Assembly: GCA_028277395.1 (NCBI GenBank)
Contig: JANQGJ010000013.1
Coordinates: 1-58,716 of the forward strand
From: Bacteroidales bacterium
GTDB taxonomy: Bacteria; Bacteroidota; Bacteroidia; Bacteroidales; F082
Reading direction: 5' to 3'
Length of the DNA: 58,716 nt
Positions 45,513 to 52,639 of the stretch are shown piece by piece. The stretch's first letter is position 1. Every line of letters begins with the position of its first letter. Below the pieces are notes generated by a model that did not search any database, was not told the origin of the DNA, and was given only the letters and a program-made list of their open reading frames with translations. The position numbers and the translations under genes were made by a program.

Positions 45513-46457
45513 ATGAAAAAGCTGCTAATTATTGGGTTATTGTTTTTATTAAGTATGTTACTATACGCTCAGGAAATATCTACAGAGGTCATTGAACATT
45601 CAGCTGAAAACAGTAAATGTTTTTCATGTCATGGTTCATCAACATATTCATATTACAATGAAGTGCTGGAGCGTTATGTTACAAAGAGAATGAACCCGTA
45701 TTTTATTATCGACTCGATGGTATATTACGACCAGAATCATAGATCATTTGATTGTATTGATTGCCATTCGTATGATTTCAGGACATTCCCACACGACAAT
45801 ACTTTAAGGATGGAACCTATGCCATCATGTCTTGATTGCCATGAAGGTGATGATGCCACTGCAGATTTTAATTTTGAAATTATCAACGATGAATTTCATG
45901 AAAGTGTTCATTCAACAAAGCATAGTGAAGACTTTACTTGCTGGATGTGTCATAATCCTCATTCTTACAAAATAGTAGCCCGGAACAGTGAAAACATAAA
46001 AGAAACCATTGTTTATGACAACAATATTTGTTTGAGCTGTCATGCTGATATTAACAAGTATCAGCTCATATCCTTAAATGAAAAACCAAATATTATTGAT
46101 AAGCACGACTGGCTCCCAAACCAGTTTCAGCACTTTGCACATGTAAGATGTATTGAGTGTCATACACATACATCGGATAATACGCTGGTAGCTCATCACA
46201 TACAGGAAAAGGAAAAAGCTGTAAAAAAATGTGTTGAGTGTCATTCCAGCAGCTCAACACTATTGGCTTCTCTATATAAATTTCAGGCTCAGGAAAACAG
46301 AAGAAAATATGGTTTTTTCAATGCAGCCATACTCTCTGAAGCGTATATGATTGGAGCTAACAGAAATCTATATTTGAATATTCTCAGTTTTATAATATTT
46401 GGAGGTGTTATTTTAACAATAATCGTTCATATAATATTACGAATCGTTCTCAAATGA
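45513..46457 (+). CDS. Heptaheme c-type cytochrome with C-terminal membrane anchor
   Basis: 314 residues from ATG 45513, chosen because the frame upstream of it overlaps the previous gene and a signal peptide begins exactly here (MKKLLIIGLLFLLSMLLYAQ). Seven CxxCH motifs: CFSCH, CIDCH, CLDCH, CWMCH, CLSCH, CIECH, CVECH. A single membrane helix near the end (LYLNILSFIIFGGVILTIIVH) anchors it with hemes in the periplasm. The stop overlaps the next start (ATGA), so it is probably a complex with the cytochrome b encoded next, together acting as a quinone-linked membrane oxidoreductase. No catalytic-type CxxCK or unusual heme ligand motif is seen. Confidence 0.85.
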   Translation: MKKLLIIGLLFLLSMLLYAQEISTEVIEHSAENSKCFSCHGSSTYSYYNEVLERYVTKRMNPYFIIDSMVYYDQNHRSFDCIDCHSYDFRTFPHDNTLRMEPMPSCLDCHEGDDATADFNFEIINDEFHESVHSTKHSEDFTCWMCHNPHSYKIVARNSENIKETIVYDNNICLSCHADINKYQLISLNEKPNIIDKHDWLPNQFQHFAHVRCIECHTHTSDNTLVAHHIQEKEKAVKKCVECHSSSSTLLASLYKFQAQENRRKYGFFNAAILSEAYMIGANRNLYLNILSFIIFGGVILTIIVHIILRIVLK

Positions 46458-47062
46458 AAAATAAGATGTATATATATCCTGTTTGGGTGCGAATATGGCA
46501 TCTGGTAAATGCACTACTGATCATTGCCCTTGTAGTTACAGGATTAAGCCTGCAGTATTCGGGAAGTGATTTTATTCTTATGCCTTTTAAATCTTCCGTA
46601 ACCATACACAACACATCAGGATTATTATTATGTGCTAGCTTTATCTACTATCTCCTGGCCAATCATTTCACATCAAACGGACAGTATTATCATTTTAAAT
46701 CAAAAGGTATGATTGGCAGGGCATTAAAACAGGCAAGGTACTATTCATACGGCGTTTTCAAAAAGGAAGAGCCTCCTTTTCCTGTTAAAGTAGGCAGGAA
46801 ATTTAATCCTTTACAAAAGTTGAGTTACCTGTTTGTTATGTACCTGCTTATGCCTGCAGTAATAATTACAGGAATTGCTATGTTATTTCCTGATTTGCTA
46901 CCTGACAGGATATTTGGTATTTTAGGTATTCATTTTATTGATTTAATACATATCATAACAGGGTTTTGCCTTTCAGTTTTTTTGGTCGTACATATTTATA
47001 TCTGCACTTTAGGCAATACTCCTTCATCGAATTTTAAAAGTATGATCAATGGATGGCACTAA
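46454..47062 (+). CDS. Cytochrome b561-type membrane protein
   Basis: 202 residues with four membrane helices. Helix 1 carries VWVRIWHLVNALLIIALVVTG, helix 2 VTIHNTSGLLLCASFIYYLL, helix 3 YLLMPAVIITGIAM, helix 4 IDLIHIITGFCLSVFLVVHI. His residues in helices 1, 2 and 4 are placed to ligate two b hemes, as in formate dehydrogenase gamma / Ni-Fe hydrogenase cytochrome b subunits. ATGA overlap with the heptaheme cytochrome indicates a two-subunit complex passing electrons between menaquinone and the c-heme chain. Quinol oxidation or quinone reduction cannot be decided from sequence. Confidence 0.85.
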   Translation: MKNKMYIYPVWVRIWHLVNALLIIALVVTGLSLQYSGSDFILMPFKSSVTIHNTSGLLLCASFIYYLLANHFTSNGQYYHFKSKGMIGRALKQARYYSYGVFKKEEPPFPVKVGRKFNPLQKLSYLFVMYLLMPAVIITGIAMLFPDLLPDRIFGILGIHFIDLIHIITGFCLSVFLVVHIYICTLGNTPSSNFKSMINGWH

Positions 47063-47111
47063 TATATTTTGGAATTATTCTTAACGGATAACCTTTGATA
47101 AGAGGAATTTA

Positions 47112-49904
47112 ATGGAAATGAAGAAATTGGGAAAACTACTTATCAACTTAGTTATTGCAATTACGATTGCGATTGGAAATTTACAGGCACAATCTGATGA
47201 AGATTGTATGATGTGTCATGAAGATCCTGAGTTGATTTCAGAAAGGGATGGGAAAAGCAAGTCGATGTTCGTTCCACTTAATATTATTGGGAACTCTGTC
47301 CACAAGGATGTACAATGTATTGAATGCCACGATGATGTTAATATTGATGAGTTACCTCATGCTGACCAGCTTGTAAAACTCAAACCCGTCAACTGTGGAA
47401 GTTGCCATAAGGATTCAGATATGCAGTTTTTTCGCGGGATTCACGGTCAGGCACTTAGTTTGAACGAACCATATGCTCCCGACTGTAAGGAATGCCATGG
47501 AACTCATAATGTTCTTTCGCAATGGAACTCAAAATCCATGACATATAAAATGAATATCCCAATATTATGTGGGAATTGTCATAAGGAAGGATCTCCGGTA
47601 GCAAGGATCTATGATATTGATGAACATAATATTATAGAGAATTACAGTCAGGGTATTCACGGTAAAGGATTATATCAAAGCGGTTTACTTGTAACTGCTA
47701 CCTGCAACGATTGCCATAACAGTCACCTGATACTGCCACATGAAAGTCCAAACTCATCGGTTAATCCTAAAAGGATAGCCCGTACATGTATGAAATGTCA
47801 TATCAGGATCGAGCAAACACATAAAAAAGTTATAAAACGTGAATTATGGGAAAAATCTCCAGGGGCCGTTCCTTCATGCACTGATTGTCATCCTCCTCAT
47901 AAAGTTGAATATCAAAAAATCGAAGAGGTTATTCCGAATAAATCATGTTTGGGATGTCATAATAAAAATCCTGAAAAAGGTGAATATTTACTTACTGATG
48001 AAGGTGACACTCTAAACTTCAACCTGACTCACCTGGCAAATTCCGTTCATTCAAATATTCAGTGTGCAAAATGTCATGTAGGTGTATCGCATGATCTTGA
48101 TCGTCCGTGTGAAACAGCGGAAAATGTAGATTGTTCTAACTGTCACATTGAAGTATCAAACGAGTATTACATGAGTGGTCATGGTAAAGGATACCTTGGA
48201 AACAATGACAAAGCTCCCTATTGCACTGATTGCCACGGCACACATGAAACCAAGTCAAGATTTGACGATACATCACCAACTTACAGGGCAAAAATTCCGG
48301 ATTTATGCGGCGATTGCCATAAAGAAGATGGTGATGCAAATAAGATGGCTGAGCTCAGGGAAATCAATGCTTATGCTGATTATTCCACAAGTATCCATGG
48401 CAAAGGATTAACTGAAAAAGGATTGCTGGTAAGCGCCGTTTGTACCGACTGTCATACAACACATAATGAACTGAAAGAAAGTGATTCCTTATCTTCTGTA
48501 CATCCCTTAAATGTTCCCGGCACATGTGCGAAATGTCATACCAGCCTGTACGAAGAATATATAAACAGCGATCATTCAATACTAACAAAATCAAACGGCA
48601 AAAAATATCCCACCTGTTCAACCTGCCACAGTGCACATGTAATAAGTGAGATCGATAAAGATAAATTTATGACTGAGATCACTGATCAATGTGGTACATG
48701 TCATGAAAAATTATCAAAAACATATAAGGAAACATATCATGGTAAAGCTTATATGCTGGGCGATTTGAATGCTGCCAGATGTTCAGATTGTCATGGAGCT
48801 CACAATATTCTAAATGTAGATAATCCAAATTCTATGGTTGGATACAAAAATATTGTAAATACCTGCAAACAGTGTCATGAGAACGCTAACCAAGAGTTTA
48901 CCGGATATCTCACCCATGCAACCCATAATGATAACCCTGTATTATTCTGGTCATTCTGGGGAATGACAACCTTGTTATTACTGGTTTTTGGTTTCTTTGG
49001 GTTGCACACTCTAATTTGGTTACCACGATCATTAAAACAACGTAAAATCAACAAGCACCGTACTCCTGTTGGAAAAACAAAATATTACAGACGTTTTAAT
49101 AGGCGACAAAGGGTAACACATATAATGGTTATTCTCAGCTTCCTGCTCCTTGCTTTAACAGGAATGATATTAAAATTTGCTCATATGGAATGGGCGTCAT
49201 GGCTGGCCAATTTGCTCGGAGGTGTTAAATCTGCCGGAACCATACACAGGTTTGCTGCTATTGTAACATTTGCATATTTTGCATTTCACCTTTCCACGTT
49301 ATTTCAGTTACGGGCAAAAGAAGGCATAAGTGCCAAAGAGTTCATATTTGGCAAGAATTCACTTATGTTCAACAAACAGGACTTAAAAGACCTTGGAGCA
49401 TCTATAAAATGGTTTTTAGGAAGAGGTCCCAGACCTGAATATGGCAGATGGACATATTGGGAGAAGTTTGACTACATGGCTGTATTCTGGGGTGTTGCAG
49501 TTATTGGGTTATCAGGATTAATACTTTGGTTCCCTGAATTCTTCACAAGATTTATACCAGGCTGGGCAATTAATGTTGCACAAATTATCCATAGCGATGA
49601 AGCTTTACTGGCAACGGGATTTATTTTTACCATTCATTTTTTCAATACACATTTACGGCCCGAATCGTTCCCAATGGATACTGTAATTTTCACCGGACAT
49701 GTTCCTCTGGAGGAATATAAAAAGGACAGACCAAGGGAATACCAGGAACTTGTTGATTCCGGAAAACTTGACAAAGTTGTTGTGGAAAAGGAAATGTCGA
49801 AAGGATGGATCAAGACTGTAAAATTCTTTGGATACCTGTTTTTATCACTAGGGATAATGATGATATTATTAATTATATATTCATTGATAGCAGGTGTTTA
49901 TTAA
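47112..49904 (+). CDS. 19-heme cytochrome c fused to cytochrome b
   Basis: 930 residues. Signal peptide 1-26 (ends LQAQ), then a periplasmic region (about 30-605) with 19 CxxCH motifs, and a C-terminal four- to five-helix cytochrome b (about 620-925; RRFNRRQRVTHIMVILSFLLLALTG, GTIHRFAAIVTFAYFAFHL, IIHSDEALLATGFIFTIHF) with His residues for b hemes. The heme region contains a clear internal duplication: motifs 4-7 and 12-15 share spacing and flanks (ECHGTHN/DCHGTHE, ILCGNCHKE/DLCGDCHKE, GIHGKGLYQSGLLVTA/SIHGKGLTEKGLLVSA). A c/b fusion of this kind resembles Geobacter CbcL in plan. A GAGGA site precedes the ATG. It would connect quinone and periplasmic electron carriers in one chain. Confidence 0.87.
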   Translation: MEMKKLGKLLINLVIAITIAIGNLQAQSDEDCMMCHEDPELISERDGKSKSMFVPLNIIGNSVHKDVQCIECHDDVNIDELPHADQLVKLKPVNCGSCHKDSDMQFFRGIHGQALSLNEPYAPDCKECHGTHNVLSQWNSKSMTYKMNIPILCGNCHKEGSPVARIYDIDEHNIIENYSQGIHGKGLYQSGLLVTATCNDCHNSHLILPHESPNSSVNPKRIARTCMKCHIRIEQTHKKVIKRELWEKSPGAVPSCTDCHPPHKVEYQKIEEVIPNKSCLGCHNKNPEKGEYLLTDEGDTLNFNLTHLANSVHSNIQCAKCHVGVSHDLDRPCETAENVDCSNCHIEVSNEYYMSGHGKGYLGNNDKAPYCTDCHGTHETKSRFDDTSPTYRAKIPDLCGDCHKEDGDANKMAELREINAYADYSTSIHGKGLTEKGLLVSAVCTDCHTTHNELKESDSLSSVHPLNVPGTCAKCHTSLYEEYINSDHSILTKSNGKKYPTCSTCHSAHVISEIDKDKFMTEITDQCGTCHEKLSKTYKETYHGKAYMLGDLNAARCSDCHGAHNILNVDNPNSMVGYKNIVNTCKQCHENANQEFTGYLTHATHNDNPVLFWSFWGMTTLLLLVFGFFGLHTLIWLPRSLKQRKINKHRTPVGKTKYYRRFNRRQRVTHIMVILSFLLLALTGMILKFAHMEWASWLANLLGGVKSAGTIHRFAAIVTFAYFAFHLSTLFQLRAKEGISAKEFIFGKNSLMFNKQDLKDLGASIKWFLGRGPRPEYGRWTYWEKFDYMAVFWGVAVIGLSGLILWFPEFFTRFIPGWAINVAQIIHSDEALLATGFIFTIHFFNTHLRPESFPMDTVIFTGHVPLEEYKKDRPREYQELVDSGKLDKVVVEKEMSKGWIKTVKFFGYLFLSLGIMMILLIIYSLIAGVY

Positions 49905-49956
49905 TAACTATAACATTGAAAAAAAACAATATAATACTAACATAAAACAATTAATC

Positions 49957-50448
49957 ATGTACATTAAAAGTATCTTATTCGCAAGTTTTCTCATGTTTCT
50001 GGGAGGAAACTATCTGATTGCCCAGGACTATGAATACATAGGTGCTGCCAAGTGCAAAATGTGTCACAATAAAGCGGCAACCGGTGCTCAGTATAAACAA
50101 TGGCTGGGCACAAAGCATGCTAAAGCCATGGAATCGCTTGTAGGTGATGAAAAGAAAGATCCAAGCTGTCTTAAATGCCATTCAACAGCTGGTGCAGTTG
50201 ATGAAAACCTTATAGCCACATTAAAAGTAAGTGAAGGCGTTTCATGCGAATCATGCCACGGACCGGGAAGCGGTTATAAGTCAAAGGCAGTAATGCAAAG
50301 TCGTGAGAAATCTCTTGCCAAAGGCTTAATAATGCCAACAGAAGAGGTTTGTCTGGCATGCCACAACGAGGAGAGTCCACATTACAAGGGTTTTAATTAC
50401 GAAGAATATCTTAAGGATATTGTTCATCCTATTCCTGAAAAGGAATAA
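49957..50448 (+). CDS. Tetraheme c-type cytochrome (cytochrome c554-like)
   Basis: 163 residues from ATG 49957; the longer frame from 49894 overlaps the previous gene and has no signal peptide. Signal peptide 1-23 (ends LIAQ). Four heme motifs: CKMCH, CLKCH, CESCH (in SCESCHGPGSGY) and CLACH. The order 'GAAKCKMCHNKAATGAQYKQW...KHAKAMESL' and 'GVSCESCHGPGS' is typical of cytochrome c554-type proteins. Likely a soluble periplasmic shuttle that takes electrons from the membrane complexes. Last gene of the locus; a hairpin region follows at 50483-50632. Confidence 0.86.
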   Translation: MYIKSILFASFLMFLGGNYLIAQDYEYIGAAKCKMCHNKAATGAQYKQWLGTKHAKAMESLVGDEKKDPSCLKCHSTAGAVDENLIATLKVSEGVSCESCHGPGSGYKSKAVMQSREKSLAKGLIMPTEEVCLACHNEESPHYKGFNYEEYLKDIVHPIPEKE

Positions 50449-50482
50449 TAACTTCGGTTCGATGTAATGTTTTTCAATACGG

Positions 50483-50579
50483 AAAGTCACAATTATGGCA
50501 GATTTAGGCTGATAATCATGCTGTTTTAATGGGATTGCCATAAAGGTTTTCAGTTTAATATTGCTGCGATTGTGACTTT
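50483..50579. repeat. Nested inverted repeats after the cytochrome operon
   Basis: AAAGTCACAAT (50483-50493) is exactly inverted at 50569-50579, and TTATGGCA (50493-50500), directly adjacent on the left arm, is exactly inverted at 50536-50543. The right arm is split by about 25 bp. No ORF inside. May be a folded 3' UTR element or a remnant of a small palindromic mobile element. Confidence 0.6.
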
Positions 50580-50632
50580 TACCGGTAGGATATTACCGAA
50601 CAGAAGTTAATATCTGCCGGTACAATTTTATA
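50580..50632 (+). terminator. Imperfect hairpin, probable terminator of the cytochrome locus
   Basis: TACCGGTAGGATATT (50580-50594) pairs imperfectly with AATATCTGCCGGTA (50609-50622), followed by CAATTTTATA. It lies at the convergence of the cytochrome locus and the P-loop gene (stop at 50639), so it may serve both. Confidence 0.5.
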
Positions 50633-50638
50633 GCTCCG

Positions 50639-51199
50639 TTACACCCCTGTTACGGGACTTTTCTTTACAGTTTTCCAATAACTGTCATACTCCAGTCCGG
50701 CGATAAAATCGGATTTTTTCATTCCTTCGCGTCCAATTACAGCGTTTGCTTTATTAAGATTCTGGACATAGGATCTTTTGCTTTTATCAACAACCGATCC
50801 TCTAACCAAAACATGTAATCCCGGAATATAACTATTTGCAAATGATCCTGATTCACAAACAACCGGAATATCAATGGGAAAGAGTTTTTTTAAGGCAGTG
50901 AGCATATCGGGTAAGTTGCCATCGGAACATTCTGCAAAATATACTTCCGAAGCCCCCGAGGCAAGCATTCTTGAACTATCCTTTGTTGAGAATCTGTCGG
51001 TTTCCCTGTAAATCTTCCAACTCTCTCCTTCTGCAACTAATTGCTGAAGATCATTATTAATATGAATATGTGGTGATATTTTAAGTCCGTAAATTTCACT
51101 TCCGGAAGATATTTTTTTAATAATATCGCATGCAAGTGTTGTTTTACCGCAATTACGGCCTGAACCGGAAACCAAAAGCACATTATCAAACTTTTCCAT
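50639..51199 (-). CDS. MobB-like P-loop NTPase
   Basis: 186 residues from the ATG at 51199, which has AAAGG seven bases upstream; the TTG at 51217 overlaps the previous gene and is less likely. Walker A loop VSGSGRNCGKTTLACDII (residues about 9-26), then YGLKISPHIH where MobB has its IKHxxH strand, and a 'VVCESGSFANSYIPGLHVLV' segment like the Asp/Glu strand of SIMIBI GTPases. MobB proteins assist molybdopterin guanine dinucleotide formation. The call is similarity-based and moderate; no other Mo-cofactor genes lie in the window, but the shared transcript with a TauE/SafE permease behind a structured leader RNA fits metal- or cofactor-linked regulation. Confidence 0.6.
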   Translation of the reverse strand: MEKFDNVLLVSGSGRNCGKTTLACDIIKKISSGSEIYGLKISPHIHINNDLQQLVAEGESWKIYRETDRFSTKDSSRMLASGASEVYFAECSDGNLPDMLTALKKLFPIDIPVVCESGSFANSYIPGLHVLVRGSVVDKSKRSYVQNLNKANAVIGREGMKKSDFIAGLEYDSYWKTVKKSPVTGV

Positions 51200-51209
51200 A
51201 TATCTGCCT

Positions 51210-51938
51210 TTAAACAAGAAATAGTTTTATACAGGCTAAAAGCAACACAAACGCAAGTAAATACCTAAGCCCGGAAAGTGAAAACTTCACGCTACCACTG
51301 TATGCTCCAATTAACCCTCCGGTAAGTGCAATTATAACCCAAGTAAACAACTGGGGATTCAGATTTATATTTGTACTAAGGAGTCCTAAAATACCTGCTA
51401 AAGAATTCAAAAATATAAATATTGATGATATGGCAGCAGTCTCTTTTACATTTGCCCAGCCCATAAGTAGTAATACGGGACTAAGTATTATACCACCGCC
51501 TATTCCTATTAAACCTGAGAAAAATCCCAGTACTGCACCAATTATTAAAGCCGGGAAAAAACTGAAGGATATTGTTTCTTTTACCGCTTTTGGAGTATAA
51601 ATCATACGGGCAACTGCAATTACTAAAAAAACTCCCAGAATGTACTTAAACATCTGTTGATCTATTACTATTCTGGCACCAAAAAAGGCCATTGGAATCG
51701 ATCCGGCAATAAAGGGTAGCAACAGTTTCTTCCTGAAAAAGCCACCTTTGTAATAGGCATAAAATGAAACTCCTGCAACAAACAGGTTCAGGGTTAATGC
51801 AGATGCACGCATTGTAATGGTTGATACCCCAAACAAGGCCATCAGGGCAAGATAACCGCTTGCTCCACCATGTCCAACTGATGCATACATAAATGCAATC
51901 AGGAATAAAGCAGGTAAATAAACGATATTATAATCCAT
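51210..51938 (-). CDS. TauE/SafE-family (TSUP) anion permease
   Basis: 242 residues, seven to eight membrane helices. Two family repeats are visible: 'FMYASVGHGGASGYLALMALFG' near residues 17-38 and 'GLIGIGGGIILSPVLLLMGW' near 141-160, the paired G-rich motifs of TSUP transporters. Members export or import sulfite, sulfoacetate, thiosulfate-type or other small anions across the inner membrane. First gene of the operon with the MobB-like protein (10 bp gap), and preceded by a structured 169-nt leader. If that leader is a Moco-type element, the cargo might be tied to molybdate or sulfur metabolism; this is inference. Intact. Confidence 0.87.
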   Translation of the reverse strand: MDYNIVYLPALFLIAFMYASVGHGGASGYLALMALFGVSTITMRASALTLNLFVAGVSFYAYYKGGFFRKKLLLPFIAGSIPMAFFGARIVIDQQMFKYILGVFLVIAVARMIYTPKAVKETISFSFFPALIIGAVLGFFSGLIGIGGGIILSPVLLLMGWANVKETAAISSIFIFLNSLAGILGLLSTNINLNPQLFTWVIIALTGGLIGAYSGSVKFSLSGLRYLLAFVLLLACIKLFLV

Positions 51939-51954
51939 GTACGAGTTCTTTTAC

Positions 51955-52123
51955 AAACTCCGATGCAAGGTTGAAATTGTGTTCATAGCAGGGTATAGCT
52001 TTCAACACATCTCCTTTCCAAGTCATTCTGCACAGCAGAAATCGGGAGGATGAGCGGTTTCCCTTTCATCCCATCGGTACATTCTCCCTGTGACAGGTCA
52101 TTTAGGAGGTGTACTCGGAGTTT
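51955..52123 (-). promoter_or_regulatory. Structured leader RNA, candidate riboswitch (Moco-like) upstream of the TauE/SafE operon
   Basis: The leader is closed by a perfect 9-bp stem, AAACTCCGA (52115-52123) with TCGGAGTTT (51955-51963). Inside I can pair: GGATGA/TCATCC with an inner GG-GAAA-CC GNRA tetraloop (52048-52071); TTCTGC/GCAGAA with a 3-nt loop (52026-52040); GTTGAAA/TTTCAAC (51970-51976 with 52000-52006); and ACAC-CTCCT with AGGAGA-GTGT (52104-52112 with 52005-52015). It ends 16 nt before the ATG at 51938, where the closing stem could hide the ribosome binding site. A multi-helix junction with a GNRA loop upstream of a permease and a MobB-like gene suggests the molybdenum-cofactor (Moco) motif; class assignment is tentative, the fold itself is well supported. 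Confidence 0.55.
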
Positions 52124-52136
52124 TTTTATAACAAGG

Positions 52137-52144
52137 CAAAGGTA
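52137..52144 (-). promoter_or_regulatory. Promoter -7 box TACCTTTG before the structured leader
   Basis: Exact TAnnTTTG on the minus strand, 13 bp upstream of the first base of the closing stem at 52123, so transcription would begin just before the folded leader. No clear -33 TTTG. Confidence 0.55.
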
Positions 52145-52270
52145 GCAATATTTAATATGTTATTATTTACATATTAATAACCGGCATATTTTATAATGAT
52201 TATAAATAAGCATGTAATATTGACGGAAATCGAAAGTAGAGAAATATTTGCAGTTTTGTGAACCTACTGG

Positions 52271-52615
52271 TTATTTCTTTTTCTTACCTGATTTGGCAAA
52301 AGGGTTGAAATCAAGGGCAAGCTGTATCCAGTATTCGAGGTCTTCGTCCATGTCATATCCTTCAGGTTCAATAAACACATAACCTTTCATCGGACGACCG
52401 GTAAAATTCATCTCTTTACAGCCCGTTTTTGTTAATGCGTCACCATAGGCATCAGGACCAATTCTTGCCATCAGGTTATTTTTCACAATTCCTACGCACA
52501 TCTTACCATCAACCATAAAGGTAAGTCCACCCATCATTTTCTTTTCTTCAAAACTTACACTTTTTTCTTTCAGTATAAGTTGAATACGCTCGGCAAGAAA
52601 CTCATCGTAAGCCAT
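52271..52615 (-). CDS. TfoX/Sxy N-terminal-domain protein
   Basis: 114 residues. Fits the TfoX N-terminal domain over its whole length: MAYDEFLAERIQLILKE at the start, KKMMGGLTFMVDGKMCVGIV in the centre, and 'TGRPMKGYVFIEPEGYDMDE' towards the end, with a Lys-rich tail. It lacks the C-terminal domain of the full competence regulator TfoX/Sxy; stand-alone N-terminal forms are common in Bacteroidota and of unknown function, so I would not infer competence control. The gene upstream (52640) ends 25 bp before, so they may share a transcript. Cytoplasmic. Confidence 0.88.
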   Translation of the reverse strand: MAYDEFLAERIQLILKEKSVSFEEKKMMGGLTFMVDGKMCVGIVKNNLMARIGPDAYGDALTKTGCKEMNFTGRPMKGYVFIEPEGYDMDEDLEYWIQLALDFNPFAKSGKKKK

Positions 52616-52639
52616 AATAGTTATGTTTCGTGCTACAAA

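Noticed and set aside
52271..52615. Competence regulator TfoX/Sxy
   Set aside because: Only the N-terminal domain is present and no competence genes are nearby.
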